From Paraburkholderia fynbosensis (GTDB lineage: Bacteria; Pseudomonadota; Gammaproteobacteria; Burkholderiales; Burkholderiaceae), in assembly GCF_902859935.1 (NCBI RefSeq), contig NZ_CADIKI010000003.1:186001-250000 (forward strand): 64,000 bases of DNA, given 5' to 3'. The notes beneath the pieces are model-generated. The model did not search any database. It saw only the letters and a list, made by a program, of their open reading frames with translations, and was not told where the DNA came from. The position numbers and the translations under genes were made by a program. The stretch's first letter is position 1, and the number at the start of each line of letters is the position of its first letter. Shown here piece after piece: positions 17,260 to 27,039 of the stretch.

Positions 17260-18420
17260 ATGAAGTCGCATAACAACAAACTTCGCGGCATTGCCGCTCT
17301 CGGCGCGCTATTGCTCGCCACCGCAGCCCATGCCGACCTCAAGGTCGGCATCGATCTGTCGAGCACGGGTCCTGCGGCCGTGATCGGCATCACCAGCAAG
17401 AACGCGATGCTGATGTGGCCCGCGACGATCGCCGGCCAGAAAGCCGACTACATCTTCCTCGACGACGCGTCCGACCCGGGCGCGGCCGTGCGCAACATCC
17501 GCAAGCTGATCAACGAGGACCACGTGGACGTGATCGTCGGCCCGAACATCACGCCGGCCGCGATGGCCGCGCTCGATCCGGTCGCCGAAAGCCAGACGCC
17601 GATGATCACGCTGATCGGCTCGGCCAGCGTGGTCGAGCCGCAGGAAGGCAAGAAGGTGTGGGCCTACAAGATGGCGCAGACCGACAGCGCGATGGCCGAC
17701 GTGATGACGCGCTACATGGCCAACCACAACGTGAAGACGGTAGGCTTCATCGGGTTCGCTGACGGCTACGGCGAGAGCTGGCTCAACGAGTTCAGCAAGT
17801 TCGCGGCGCTGCGCCATATCCAGCTGGTTGCGACCGAGCGCTATAACCGCACGGACGCGAGCGTCACTGGGCAGATTCTCAAGCTGATGGCCGCGAAGCC
17901 CGATGCGATCCTGATCGCCGGGGCCGGTACGCCGACGGTGCTGCCGCAGCGCACGCTGATCGAACGCGGCTACAAGGGGCCGATTTACCAGACGCACGGC
18001 ATCGCCACGCCCGAGTTCATCAAGCTGGGCGGCAAGGACGTCGATGGCACGCTGTTCCCGACCCAACCGGTGGTGGTCGCGCGCACGCTGCCGGCCGATC
18101 ATCCGGCGAAGAAAGCGGCGCTCGCCTTCACCAACGAGTATGAAGCGAAGTACGGCGCAGGCAGCGTGACCCAGTTCGCGGGCGACGCGGCAGGCGTCTA
18201 TCCGCGTTTGCAGGACGCGGTAGCGCGCGCGCTGAAGACCGCGCAGCCGGGCACGCCGGCGTTCCGCGTCGCATTGCGCGACGCGTTGGAGCATGCGCAT
18301 GAACTGGTGGTGCCGAACGGGGTGGTGAACACGAGCCCGAAGGACCACGTCGGTCTGGATCAGCGCGCGAGCGTGATGGGCACCATCAAGAACGGCAAGT
18401 TTGTTTATTTGAGCCAGTAA
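17260..18420 (+). CDS. Orphan branched-chain amino acid-type ABC substrate-binding protein
   Basis: A 386-residue periplasmic binding protein of the Leu/Ile/Val (type I) fold. It has a signal peptide MKSHNNKLRGIAALGALLLA cleaved near AHADLK; the mature part begins LKVGIDLSSTGPAAVIG and has VIVGPNITPAAMAALDPVAE and GFIGFADGYGESWL. ACGGAGA precedes the ATG at 17260. No permease or ATPase gene follows; downstream is only a broken membrane-fusion remnant. It starts 35 bp after the CysB-type regulator, so it may be expressed with it. The ligand is unknown. Confidence 0.88.
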   Translation: MKSHNNKLRGIAALGALLLATAAHADLKVGIDLSSTGPAAVIGITSKNAMLMWPATIAGQKADYIFLDDASDPGAAVRNIRKLINEDHVDVIVGPNITPAAMAALDPVAESQTPMITLIGSASVVEPQEGKKVWAYKMAQTDSAMADVMTRYMANHNVKTVGFIGFADGYGESWLNEFSKFAALRHIQLVATERYNRTDASVTGQILKLMAAKPDAILIAGAGTPTVLPQRTLIERGYKGPIYQTHGIATPEFIKLGGKDVDGTLFPTQPVVVARTLPADHPAKKAALAFTNEYEAKYGAGSVTQFAGDAAGVYPRLQDAVARALKTAQPGTPAFRVALRDALEHAHELVVPNGVVNTSPKDHVGLDQRASVMGTIKNGKFVYLSQ

Positions 18421-18421
18421 G

Positions 18422-18592
18422 CAAACGGAAACACCCGTGCGTGCGGCGCTGGCGTCGTCGAACCTGTCGCTCGCCGATACCGTCGTGTGCTCGCCGCTCG
18501 ACGGACAGATCACGTCGCGCTCGGTCGAGCCCGGCGAAAAAGTCGCCGTCGACGCCAAGCTGTTCGACGCTGATGGTCGTGCCGGTGGTTGA
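18422..18592 (+). pseudogene. Remnant of an RND/HlyD-type membrane-fusion protein
   Basis: A reading frame of 56 codons directly after the binding-protein gene encodes RAALASSNLSLADTVVCSPL followed by DGQITSRSVEPGEKV, then a stop at 18590-18592. This is the lipoyl-like hinge of efflux periplasmic adaptor proteins, where the family reads like DTVIRSPIDGVVTKR...VEPGE. No start, signal peptide or other domain is present, so it is a fragment left by deletion. The rest of the gap to 18733 shows nothing else. Confidence 0.7.
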
Positions 18593-18733
18593 TACGGTGG
18601 AGGATTGGGCGGATTGGTTGCGGGCGGTGTTCGGCGTAAGGGGTAGCCAGGCGCTCAGGCGCTGACGCCGTGCCGCGCGGCGTCGGCGAAATTGTTAAAG
18701 TAGCAGTCTCTCCCCGATCAGCAGTCCCACACC

Positions 18734-18994
18734 ATGCGCACCACCCGAGCCATCCACGCCGTCGAACGGCTGAAAGCGCGCAGCGGCAATCCGCTGTTCG
18801 CCGCGATCAGCCTGTCGGGCGGCCTGTTCTATCTGGTCGACAAATCGAGCGGCTCCGACAAGAAAGTCTCCGACCCGTTGACGCTCGACGACTTCGTCAA
18901 GTTCGTCGACGCGTACGGTCCGCAGAAGCCACGCAAGGCGAGCAAGCTCGATATCGCGTTCGAAGAGCAGATCAAGAAAAGTAAGGGCGGCTAA
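18734..18994 (+). CDS. Small conserved-type hypothetical protein, 86 aa
   Basis: An 86-residue soluble protein, lysine-rich at its C-terminus (RKASKLDIAFEEQIKKSKGG). It reads as a compact alpha/beta domain (LFAAISLSGGLFYLVDKSSG, then LTLDDFVKFVDAYG). There is no signal peptide or membrane segment. Codon use matches the neighbours, which supports real coding. It ends tail-to-tail with the sugar operon, 30 bp from the dehydrogenase stop. I do not recognise a named family and assign no function. Confidence 0.6.
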   Translation: MRTTRAIHAVERLKARSGNPLFAAISLSGGLFYLVDKSSGSDKKVSDPLTLDDFVKFVDAYGPQKPRKASKLDIAFEEQIKKSKGG

Positions 18995-19024
18995 TCGGCC
19001 CCCTCCGCTTTACGCCCCTCCGCT

Positions 19025-20176
19025 TCACGCCCCTTCAATCTCGCGCCACTGCCCATCCGCCGCGCTACTCGCGAGCACGGCATCGATGAAGCGCAGCCCC
19101 GCGACACCATCGTCCACCGTCGTGAGCAGCCGGCTTTCGGCAGGCAACGCGCGGCCTTCGTCCAGCGCTTCGATCTGCAACGCCGCATCCTTGTACAACT
19201 GCGCGAACGCTTCCAGATAACCTTCGGGGTGCCCCGAGGGCACGCGCGTCGCGTGCGCGGCGAGTGCGCTTTGCACCCGCCCTCGCGTCAGTCGCTGCGC
19301 CAGCCCGCCTAACGGCGTGAACCACAATTCGTTCGGCTGCTCCTGATCGAATGCGAGGCCGGCCTTCGTTCCATACACCCGCAGACGCAGCGCATTCTCC
19401 GCGCCGCTCGCCACCTGGCTCGCCCACAACATGCCGCGCGCGCCGTTCGCGTAACGCAGCATCGCCTGCACGTGATCGTCGATGCGGCGTCCCGGCACGA
19501 ACGTGTTCAACTCCGCCGACAGCGCCCGCGGCGTCATCCCCGTGACGAAGGACGCGAGGTGATACGCATGCGTGCCGATATCGCCGAGACAGCCCGCCGG
19601 ACCCGCCAGCGACGGGTCCGTGCGCCAGCCGGCCTGTTTGTTCGCGCCGCCCGTCTCGACCGGTTCGGCCAGCCAGTCCTGCGCGTATTCGACCTGCACC
19701 ACGCGAATCTCGCCCAGCTCGCCGCGCTCGACCAGTTCGCGCGCATGACGCACCATGGGATAGCCGGAGTATGTGTGCGTCAGCGCGAAGAGCTTGCCCT
19801 TGTCGCGTGCGAGCTTCGCGAGCGCTTCGCCTTCGGCGAGTGAAATCGCCAGTGGCTTGTCGCATATCACGTGGATGCCCGCTTCGAGGAACGCCGTCGC
19901 CACCGGTGCATGCAGATGGTTCGGCGTGACGATTGCCACCGCGTCGATGCCGTCGTCGCGGGCGGCTTCGGCGCGCGCCATCTCGCGCCAGTCCGCATAG
20001 CTGCGCGCAATGCCCGCCTCGGCGGCGCTCGCCTGCGCGCGCTGCGGGTCGGACGACAACGCGCCCGCCACCAGTTCGAAACGATCGTCGAGCCGCGCCG
20101 CGATCCGATGCACCGCGCCGATGAACGCGCCCTGTCCGCCGCCGACCATGCCCAATCCGAGCCTTCTGTGTGGCAT
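19025..20176 (-). CDS. Gfo/Idh/MocA-family NAD(P)-dependent oxidoreductase
   Basis: A 383-residue two-domain sugar or inositol dehydrogenase. The Rossmann part starts [19 protein letters not shown] and contains [11 protein letters not shown] and the lysine motif ICDKPLA near residue 105; the second domain has [16 protein letters not shown], with the aspartate-histidine catalytic pair near 190. The start at 20176 is chosen because GGGGAG lies eight bases before it, though two earlier ATGs are in frame. It is the last gene of the sugar operon, 14 bp after the isomerase gene. The substrate is unknown; paired with a TIM-barrel epimerase it may oxidise a sugar or glycoside at C3. Confidence 0.9.
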   Translation of the reverse strand: MPHRRLGLGMVGGGQGAFIGAVHRIAARLDDRFELVAGALSSDPQRAQASAAEAGIARSYADWREMARAEAARDDGIDAVAIVTPNHLHAPVATAFLEAGIHVICDKPLAISLAEGEALAKLARDKGKLFALTHTYSGYPMVRHARELVERGELGEIRVVQVEYAQDWLAEPVETGGANKQAGWRTDPSLAGPAGCLGDIGTHAYHLASFVTGMTPRALSAELNTFVPGRRIDDHVQAMLRYANGARGMLWASQVASGAENALRLRVYGTKAGLAFDQEQPNELWFTPLGGLAQRLTRGRVQSALAAHATRVPSGHPEGYLEAFAQLYKDAALQIEALDEGRALPAESRLLTTVDDGVAGLRFIDAVLASSAADGQWREIEGA

Positions 20177-20190
20177 CGCGTTACTCCCCA

Positions 20191-21240
20191 TCAAAGCCCC
20201 AGCACACGCTTCACCTGCGCATCGTCCACGCCACTCCCGGCAAAATCATCAAACGCATGCTCGGCCACGCGAATGATGTGCCGGCGAATGAACTCCGCGC
20301 CTTCACGCGCGCCATCGTGCGGATGCTTCAGCGCGCACTCCCATTCGAGTACGGCCCAGCCGGGGAAATCGAATTGCGCCATCTTCGAGAAGATCGCCCC
20401 GAAGTCGATCTGGCCGTCGCCGAGCGACCGGAAACGCCCCGCCCGTTCGACCCAGCCGCTGTATCCGCCATACACGCCCTGCTTGCCGTTTGGCCGAAAC
20501 TCCGCATCCTTCACATGGAACGCCTTGATGCGCTCGTGATAGATGTCGATGAACGCAAGGTAGTCGAGCTGCTGCAAAACGAAATGGCTCGGATCGTAGA
20601 GGATGTTCGCACGCGCGTGCTGCCTGAGCGCGTCGAGAAAGCGCTCGAACGTCACGCCGTCGTGCAGGTCCTCGCCCGGATGCAATTCGTAGCAGACATC
20701 CACGCCGGCCTCATCGAACGCATCGAGAATCGGCGTCCAGCGGCGCGCGAGTTCATCGAAGGCAGCTTCGACGAGGCCTGCCGGACGCTGCGGCCACGGG
20801 TACAGATAGGGCCACGCCAACGCGCCGGAAAACGACACGTGCGTGTTCAGGCCCAAGCGCTGCGACGCCTTCGCCGCAAGCTTCAGCTGGTGGATCGCCC
20901 ACTGCGTACGCGCGGCAGGATCGCCGCGCACCTGCGGCGCGGCGAAGCCGTCGAACAGCGCGTCGTACGCCGGATGCACGGCCACCAGTTGCCCTTGCAG
21001 ATGCGTCGACAGTTCGGTGATCGTCACGCCCGCATCGTCCGCGGTCTCGCGCAACTCGTCGCAATAGGCCTGGCTCGCGGCCGCCTGCTCCAGATCGATC
21101 AGGCGCGCGTCGCACGGCACCTGAATGCCCTTGAAACCGAGACCCGCGGCCCAACTCGCCAGATGCGCGAGATTGTCGAACGGCACCTCGTCGCCCATGA
21201 ACTGGGCCAGAAAAATCGCCGGCCCTTTGATGGTTTTCAT
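20191..21240 (-). CDS. Sugar phosphate isomerase/epimerase-like TIM-barrel protein
   Basis: A 349-residue protein of the AP-endonuclease-2-like TIM-barrel family that includes IolE, IolI and YcjR. Probable metal ligands lie in CYELHPGED, ILYDPSHFVLQQLD, FHVKDAEFRPNG and VLEWECALKHP, at about residues 180, 215, 245 and 305. Such enzymes epimerise, isomerise or dehydrate keto-sugars or inosose. Together with the adjacent dehydrogenase it would handle the oxidised product. It lies 82 bp after the binding-protein gene and 14 bp before the dehydrogenase. Confidence 0.88.
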   Translation of the reverse strand: MKTIKGPAIFLAQFMGDEVPFDNLAHLASWAAGLGFKGIQVPCDARLIDLEQAAASQAYCDELRETADDAGVTITELSTHLQGQLVAVHPAYDALFDGFAAPQVRGDPAARTQWAIHQLKLAAKASQRLGLNTHVSFSGALAWPYLYPWPQRPAGLVEAAFDELARRWTPILDAFDEAGVDVCYELHPGEDLHDGVTFERFLDALRQHARANILYDPSHFVLQQLDYLAFIDIYHERIKAFHVKDAEFRPNGKQGVYGGYSGWVERAGRFRSLGDGQIDFGAIFSKMAQFDFPGWAVLEWECALKHPHDGAREGAEFIRRHIIRVAEHAFDDFAGSGVDDAQVKRVLGL

Positions 21241-21322
21241 CGTACGGTTCCTCGAACGATCACGCGCTCGCCGTGCATGTGCGGCAAAAACTACGGCGAG
21301 CGCGCTGACTCGGCACTCACGC

Positions 21323-22285
21323 TCAGAACGGCGAGTCCGGAAAGTAGAACTGCTGCGCGTTTTCCTTCGTGATCAGCACCGACGGAATGATCGTCGTCGC
21401 CGGCAACTTGTCGCCCTTCAAACGCGCTTCGGCGGTGAGCTTGATCGCGTCGTAGATGAATTTGGGCGAGTACGACACGTCGGCCTTGATCATCGGCGCG
21501 CCGTCCATCACGTTCTTCACCATGCCCTTCGAGCCCGCGCCGCCGAACACGATCTTGATGTCGGTGCGCTTGGCCTGATCGATCGCCTTGATGACGCCGA
21601 CCGCCATGTCGTCGTCGGCGGCCCAAACGGCGTCGATGTGCTTGAAGCGCGTCAAGTAGTCCTGCATCACCTTGAACGCGTCGTCCCGGTTCCAGTTCGC
21701 GTACTTGCCGTCGAGTATCTTGATCTCCGGATAGTTCTTCAGCACGCCGGTGAAGGCGGCCCAGCGCTCGTTGTCGAGCGTGGTCGGAATGCCGCGCAGC
21801 GCGACGATGTTGCCCTTGCCGCCCAACTCCTTCGCCAGAAACTCGGCGGGAATCTTGCCGAACGCGGTGTTGTCGCCCGCCACGTACGCGTCCTGCGCGC
21901 TGGTGTCGGTCAGGCCTCGATCGACCACCGTCACGTAGACACCTTTCTTCTTCACCTGCGCGACCGGCTGCGTGAGCGACGCCGACTCGAACGGGAAGAT
22001 CACGAGCGCGTTGATCTTGTTGACCGTGACGAGATCCTGCAACTGGTTCGCCTGTTCGGGCGCGCCGGCCGCGGTCTTGACGATCACCTTCAGATCGGGA
22101 TGCGCTTTCTCCAGATCGGCTTTCGCCTTGTTCGCCCACCAGACGATGCCACCCGTGAAGCCGTGGTCGGCTGTCGGAATCGCCACGCCCAGCGTGACCT
22201 TGTCGTCAGCACGCGCAACGCCTGCCGTGCCCAGTATCCCCAACGCCAGCATGCCGGCGCCGACCGCTCGAATGACGTGTTTCAT
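21323..22285 (-). CDS. Sugar ABC transporter periplasmic binding protein (ribose/xylose type)
   Basis: A 320-residue RbsB-type binding protein. The signal peptide ends near GVARADDK. The mature protein begins [20 protein letters not shown] and has the hinge segments [36 protein letters not shown] and [17 protein letters not shown]. It collects sugar for the permease and ATPase encoded upstream in the same operon. A 112-bp gap separates it from the permease gene and contains a short direct repeat of TTGCCTGGT near 22350-22375. The sugar cannot be named. Confidence 0.92.
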   Translation of the reverse strand: MKHVIRAVGAGMLALGILGTAGVARADDKVTLGVAIPTADHGFTGGIVWWANKAKADLEKAHPDLKVIVKTAAGAPEQANQLQDLVTVNKINALVIFPFESASLTQPVAQVKKKGVYVTVVDRGLTDTSAQDAYVAGDNTAFGKIPAEFLAKELGGKGNIVALRGIPTTLDNERWAAFTGVLKNYPEIKILDGKYANWNRDDAFKVMQDYLTRFKHIDAVWAADDDMAVGVIKAIDQAKRTDIKIVFGGAGSKGMVKNVMDGAPMIKADVSYSPKFIYDAIKLTAEARLKGDKLPATTIIPSVLITKENAQQFYFPDSPF

Positions 22286-22397
22286 GGTTGTGTCTCCATC
22301 CAGTTGGTGAGGCGTTCCGGCGCCCCGATTTTTGGACCTGCTGGTTTTGCCCGCTATTGCCTGGTGTTGCCTGGTATTGCAGCTTGAAACACCAAAA

Positions 22398-23411
22398 CTA
22401 TCGCCGTCCGCGCTGCACGAACGCGACGAAAATAATCACCACGCCCTGCACCGCCGCGTTCAGATACACGCTGATGATGCTGGTCAGATTCAGAATATTG
22501 GCGATCACGGAAAGCAGAATCGCGCCGATCACCGTGCCGATCACGCGCCCTTCTCCACCTTTGAGCGCGGTGCCCCCGACCACCACCGACGCGATCGCCT
22601 CCAACTCCCATAAGAGTCCCGTGGTCGGCGTGGCCGAACCGAGCCGCGGCACATAGAGCACGGTGGCCACGCCGACGCAGATGCCGAGCAGCACATACGT
22701 GACGATCTTCACGGTATCGACGCGAATCGCCGCATAGCGTGCGACCTGTTCGTTCGAGCCGATCGCCTGCACATGCCGGCCAAACGCGGTGCGATTGAGG
22801 ATCAGCGCGCCGCCCGCGGCCATCACGAGAAACACCCAGATCGGGACCGGCACGCCGAACAGGCTCGCGTAGTACACCGGCCCATAAAGATCGGATAACG
22901 AATTATCCAGAGTCAATGCGCCGCCGTCGGCGAGCCACGTGAGCACCGCGCGAAAGATTCCCAACGTGCCCAGCGTGACGATGAACGGCTCGATGCGTCC
23001 TTTGGTGATCAGCAACCCGTGCGCGCAGCCGAACAACCCGCCCAGCACCAGCGCCGCGACGATGCCGATCGTGACGATCGCGAGCGGCGCGAACATGTGC
23101 CCGGCCGCGCCCGACGCGAGCCCGTTCATCAGCCAGATCATGCTGCCCGCGATCAGCGCGGCCATCGAGCCGACCGACAGATCGATGCCGCCCGAAATGA
23201 TCACAAAAGTCATGCCGACCGCGATGATGCCGATGAACGAGGTGCGCGTGAGCACGTTCATCATGTTGTCGACGGTCGCGAAATCGCGGTTCAGCAGCGT
23301 GCCGGTCACACACAGCAGAATCAGCCCGACGAGCGGCCCGAGCGCATACAGACGATGCGCGACGCGCAGCGCGCGGCCGGATTGCACGGCTTCAGTGGGT
23401 GCCGGTCGCAT
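22398..23411 (-). CDS. Sugar ABC transporter permease (RbsC type)
   Basis: A 337-residue integral membrane protein of the BPD_transp_2 family with about nine to ten hydrophobic helices. It contains the family's [20 protein letters not shown] segment at about residues 65-85 and the EAA-like loop [20 protein letters not shown] near 275. It forms the pore with the RbsA-type ATPase, whose gene it overlaps by 20 bases, indicating translational coupling. It is complete. Confidence 0.93.
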   Translation of the reverse strand: MRPAPTEAVQSGRALRVAHRLYALGPLVGLILLCVTGTLLNRDFATVDNMMNVLTRTSFIGIIAVGMTFVIISGGIDLSVGSMAALIAGSMIWLMNGLASGAAGHMFAPLAIVTIGIVAALVLGGLFGCAHGLLITKGRIEPFIVTLGTLGIFRAVLTWLADGGALTLDNSLSDLYGPVYYASLFGVPVPIWVFLVMAAGGALILNRTAFGRHVQAIGSNEQVARYAAIRVDTVKIVTYVLLGICVGVATVLYVPRLGSATPTTGLLWELEAIASVVVGGTALKGGEGRVIGTVIGAILLSVIANILNLTSIISVYLNAAVQGVVIIFVAFVQRGRR

Positions 23412-24879
23412 GAGCGATCAACTCCTCTTCGGTCAGATGGTCGAGCGTCAGCGTGGCTTGCAGGCGTCCCGCGCGCATCACGGCGACGCGGTGGCACAAG
23501 CCGATCAGTTCGATCAATTCGGATGAAATGACGATCACCGCGCGGCCTTGCGCGGCGAGCCGGTGAATCAGGAAATAGATGTCGCGTTTCGCGCCGACGT
23601 CGACGCCGCGCGTCGGCTCGTCGAGCACGATCACGTTCGGATCAGGTTGCAGGAATTTGGCGAGCGCGAGCTTCTGCTGATTGCCGCCGGACAGCGTGCG
23701 CGCGCGGCTCGACAGGTCGCCGGTGCGGATGCCGAATTCGCCGACCGCCTTCGTCAACGCCGCGCGTCCGGCCTTCAGATCGAGCAGCGGATGCGTGTAG
23801 CGTTCGAGCGTCATCAACGTGACGTTATCCTGCAGGCTCAGGTTCACGTGCAGCCCTTTGCCCTTGCGATCCTCGCTGAGATACGTGAGGCCGTGTCGCA
23901 TCGCGCCGCGCGGGCTCTTCAGATCGGCGCGCTTTCCCGCGATTTCGATGCGCCCCGCCGTGCGCTTGCGCAAGCCGATGATCGCCTCGAACGCCTCGGT
24001 GCGGCCCGCGCCGACCAGCCCCGCGAAGCCCAGCACTTCGCCCGCGCGCACGTCGAAGCTCAGGTCCTCGACCCAATCGGGCACCGCGAGCCCTTCCACC
24101 TTCAGCGCGAGCGGCGCGTCGGCGGGTACGGTCAGCTTGTCCGGGAACATGTCGGACAGCTCACGCCCGACCATCAGGTTCGCCATCTGCTGACGCGCGA
24201 GCCCCGCCGTCTCGCCGCGCGCGACGAAGCGGCCGTCGCGCATCACGATCACCTCGTCGGTGATGCGCTCCACTTCGTCGAGCTTGTGCGAGATGTAGAC
24301 GATCGTCACGCCATCGGCCTTGAGCTTCGCCATCAGCGTGAAGAGCCGCTCGGTTTCGGACGGCGTGAGCGTCGCGGTCGGCTCGTCCATGATCAGCAGG
24401 CGCGCGCGGCGCGACAGCGCCTTCGCGATCTCCACCATCTGCTTTTCCGCGACGATCAGTGCGCGCACCTTCGTATCCGGCGTTTTCTCCAGGCCGACCT
24501 GCGCGAGATAGCGCGCGGCCTCGGCGCGCATCGCGGCGTCGTCGACGAACCAGCCGCGCCGCTTCTCGTGGCCGAGGTACATGTTCTGCGCGATCGTCAG
24601 ATGCTCGGCGAGGTTGAACTCCTGGTGGATCAGCACGATGCCCAGCGCTTGCGCGTCGCGCGACCCGGCGAACTGCTGCGCGTGGCCGTCGACCAGCAGG
24701 CTGCCGGAGGTGGCCGTTTCATAGCCGGCGAGAATTTTCATCAGCGTCGATTTGCCCGCGCCGTTCTCACCGAGCAGACCGTAGATGCGCCCCGGCGCAA
24801 GTTCGAAGCTCACGCCGTGCAGCACGCGCACCGGCCCGAAGTCTTTGCGGATGTCGTCGAAGCGGATCGCGAGGCTCAT
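23392..24879 (-). CDS. Sugar ABC transporter ATPase, double nucleotide-binding protein (RbsA type)
   Basis: A 495-residue protein with two ATPase domains. The first has Walker [10 protein letters not shown] (near residue 37), a degenerate signature around [16 protein letters not shown] and Walker [16 protein letters not shown]. The second has the altered P-loop [16 protein letters not shown] (near 270) but a full signature [15 protein letters not shown] and [16 protein letters not shown]. One weakened site is normal in this family. It energises the adjacent permease. It starts one base after the LacI stop, so the regulator and the transporter share a transcript. Confidence 0.94.
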   Translation of the reverse strand: MSLAIRFDDIRKDFGPVRVLHGVSFELAPGRIYGLLGENGAGKSTLMKILAGYETATSGSLLVDGHAQQFAGSRDAQALGIVLIHQEFNLAEHLTIAQNMYLGHEKRRGWFVDDAAMRAEAARYLAQVGLEKTPDTKVRALIVAEKQMVEIAKALSRRARLLIMDEPTATLTPSETERLFTLMAKLKADGVTIVYISHKLDEVERITDEVIVMRDGRFVARGETAGLARQQMANLMVGRELSDMFPDKLTVPADAPLALKVEGLAVPDWVEDLSFDVRAGEVLGFAGLVGAGRTEAFEAIIGLRKRTAGRIEIAGKRADLKSPRGAMRHGLTYLSEDRKGKGLHVNLSLQDNVTLMTLERYTHPLLDLKAGRAALTKAVGEFGIRTGDLSSRARTLSGGNQQKLALAKFLQPDPNVIVLDEPTRGVDVGAKRDIYFLIHRLAAQGRAVIVISSELIELIGLCHRVAVMRAGRLQATLTLDHLTEEELIAHATGTH

Positions 24880-24880
24880 G

Positions 24881-25969
24881 TCACGCGCTCCCGCGAATCA
24901 CAAGCCGATGCGGCAGCAGCACGCCCGGCACGTTCGCCAACGGATTCGCGAGCCGCTGCAACAGCAGCCGCGCGGCGGTTTCGCCGAGTTCGCGCATCGG
25001 CTGCGCGATGGTGGTAAGCGGCGGATCGATTTGCGCGGCGAGCGAGATGTCGTCGAAGCCGACCACCGCGACGTTGTCGGGCACGCGCTTGCCGACGCTG
25101 CGCAAACCGTGGATCACGCCGATCGCCAGCGTGTCGGACACCGCGAAGATCGCGCTCGGCGCGTCCGGTTGCTCGGACAGCGTGATGGCGGCGGACGCGC
25201 CCGCCTGGTAGTCGAGGCTGTTCAGGTTCATGCGCCAGCGCGGATCGGGCGAGATGCCGGCTTCGGTCAGCGCATCCAGATAGCCCTGCTGACGCTGCCG
25301 CGCGTACAGGTAGTCGACGTCGGAATTGATCAGACCAATGCGCCTATGGCCGCGCGCAAGCAGGTGCCGCACCGCGTCGCCGGCCGCGCGGTAGTTGTCG
25401 ATGCCGACGTATGGCACGCCGACCGCCGGATCGAACTCGCAGCACGCGACCCACGGCAGCGCGTGCGACGCCTCGCCGAGCGCCTGCTGGATGGTGGCCG
25501 GGTCGAGACAGATCGCGCCGTCGGCGCGGCGACGGCGCAGCAGGTCGAAGTAGCTGCGCTCGCGCCCCGGGTCGGCGCCCGTGTCGCACAGCAGCATGAA
25601 GTAGCCGTGCTGACGCGCGACGCTGTCGATGCCGCGCACGATTTCCGCGTAAAACGGATTGCCGACGTCGGGCACCATGGTCAGCAGCAGCCGGCTCTCG
25701 GCGGTGCGCAGATTGCGCGCGAGTTCGTTGACGCGGTAGCCGCTCGCGTCGATCGCGGCGAGCACCTTGTCGCGCGTGGCGGGCCGCACGTTCTCGTGAC
25801 CGTTCAGCACGCGCGACACCGTCGCGACCGAGACCCCCGCCTGCTCGGCCACCCCGGCGATCGACAGACCATCGGCCGCGCGCAGCGGCCGAATCCCGGG
25901 CTGAGGTCGCGCCCCGGACAGGGGCGCCGGGGCCGCTTTGGACGACGATCTGGTCAAGTGAGTTCGCAC
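24881..25969 (-). CDS. LacI-family regulator of the sugar operon
   Basis: A LacI/GalR-type repressor with helix-turn-helix LSIAGVAEQAGVSVATVSRV, hinge helix NELARNLRTAESRLLL and an RbsB-like effector domain (VPYVGIDNYRAAGDAVRHLL, then IFAVSDTLAIGVIHG). The frame is open to 26041, but that start would put the 20-bp operator inside the coding sequence. I prefer the GTG at 25969, giving 362 residues with a 35-40 residue tail before the DNA-binding domain. It is first in the operon, so it likely represses itself and the transporter until the sugar binds. The start is uncertain. Confidence 0.85.
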   Translation of the reverse strand: MRTHLTRSSSKAAPAPLSGARPQPGIRPLRAADGLSIAGVAEQAGVSVATVSRVLNGHENVRPATRDKVLAAIDASGYRVNELARNLRTAESRLLLTMVPDVGNPFYAEIVRGIDSVARQHGYFMLLCDTGADPGRERSYFDLLRRRRADGAICLDPATIQQALGEASHALPWVACCEFDPAVGVPYVGIDNYRAAGDAVRHLLARGHRRIGLINSDVDYLYARQRQQGYLDALTEAGISPDPRWRMNLNSLDYQAGASAAITLSEQPDAPSAIFAVSDTLAIGVIHGLRSVGKRVPDNVAVVGFDDISLAAQIDPPLTTIAQPMRELGETAARLLLQRLANPLANVPGVLLPHRLVIRGSA

Positions 25970-25971
25970 CG

Positions 25972-25991
25972 AAATGTAATCGATTACATTT
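25972..25991. promoter_or_regulatory. LacI-type operator palindrome
   Basis: AAATGTAATCGATTACATTT is a perfect 20-bp inverted repeat with the central C-G step typical of LacI-family operators. It lies directly before the preferred start of the regulator and is AT-rich in a GC-rich setting. This position suits repression of the whole operon, including the regulator itself. Confidence 0.8.
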
Positions 25992-26315
25992 TTGGGCGAT
26001 CGAAGCACGAAGCGCAAGGACGGATCGCTAGGGATTAACACGGAGGCCCTCGCGGCTGACGACGCGCCGCGTCGGCGCGCGAGCCGCGTGCCGCGCAGCC
26101 CGTCGCCCTGCCCGCGAGAGCGCGGCTGCGCCCCGCCATTTGGTACAATCCCGCAGTTACCCTGGCGCGGCTTGCATCCGGAATCGTTTTCGCGAGGCGG
26201 CCGGTCAGAGGCAAAAAGTCAGCGGCGGCGTTGGCCGGGCTCGGGGGCAAACCCCCGGTCAAACCCACGGTCAAGCTCGTCGCCCGCTCGCCAAACCAAA
26301 ACCGCCGAATCCACC

Positions 26316-26969
26316 ATGAACATCGAGCAAGCGCGTTTCAACATGATCGAACAGCAGATCCGCCCCTGGGAAGTGCTCGACCAGGACGTGCTGAATCTGC
26401 TCTCGATCGTCAAACGTGAGAATTTCGTCCCCGCCGCGTACCGCGAGCTGGCCTTCGTCGACTTCGAAGTGCCGCTGCCGGCCGGCCAGCACATGCTGGC
26501 GCCGCGCATCGAAGCGCGCGTACTGCAGGAACTGGCGGTGAAGAAGCACGAAAGCGTGCTCGAAATCGGCGCTGGCTCGGGTTATATGGCGGCCCTGCTC
26601 GCGCATCGCGCGCAGCACGTGCTCACGGTGGATATCGAACCCGAACTGGCGGAACTGGCCAAAAGCAATCTGATCGCCAACGGCGTGCTGAACGCCGAAG
26701 TCGTGACGGGCGACGCGTCGCGCGGCTGGGCTGGCGCCGCGCCTTACGACGTGATCTGCGTGTCGGGCGGCCTGCCGGTGCTGCCGCAGGAAATCCTCGA
26801 ACAGCTGAAGATCGGCGGGCGCCTCGCGGCCTTCGTCGGCACCGCGCCGGTCATGAAGGCACAGATCATCACGCGTATCGACGAGAAGCAGTACCGCATC
26901 GCCGACGTGTTCGAAACCTATGTCGAGCCGCTGATCAACGCGGTGCAGCCGCCGCGTTTCAAGTTCTAG
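26316..26969 (+). CDS. Protein-L-isoaspartate O-methyltransferase family protein
   Basis: A 217-residue SAM-dependent methyltransferase of the PIMT family, which methylates isoaspartyl residues in damaged proteins. The N-terminal part is MNIEQARFNMIEQQIRPWEV, followed by PAGQHMLAPRIEARVLQEL; the SAM loop VLEIGAGSGYMAALLAHRA is near residue 80 and the post-I acidic residue is in VLTVDIEPELAEL. This Burkholderia form is divergent from Pcm, so true isoaspartate repair is probable but unproven. The leader has TACAAT near 26146 and a small hairpin at 26242-26257 (CGGGGG, loop CAAA, CCCCCG). The rhodanese gene follows. Confidence 0.88.
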   Translation: MNIEQARFNMIEQQIRPWEVLDQDVLNLLSIVKRENFVPAAYRELAFVDFEVPLPAGQHMLAPRIEARVLQELAVKKHESVLEIGAGSGYMAALLAHRAQHVLTVDIEPELAELAKSNLIANGVLNAEVVTGDASRGWAGAAPYDVICVSGGLPVLPQEILEQLKIGGRLAAFVGTAPVMKAQIITRIDEKQYRIADVFETYVEPLINAVQPPRFKF

Positions 26970-27039
26970 GCGATACACACGCTACACGTCGATCCGCACG
27001 GCCGCCACGCGGCCGTCATCTGAACTGGATGTCCCGCTG

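Noticed and set aside
22350..22380. Direct repeat of TTGCCTGGT as a second operator
   Set aside because: It is a short tandem repeat without dyad symmetry and does not resemble the palindrome at 25972-25991.
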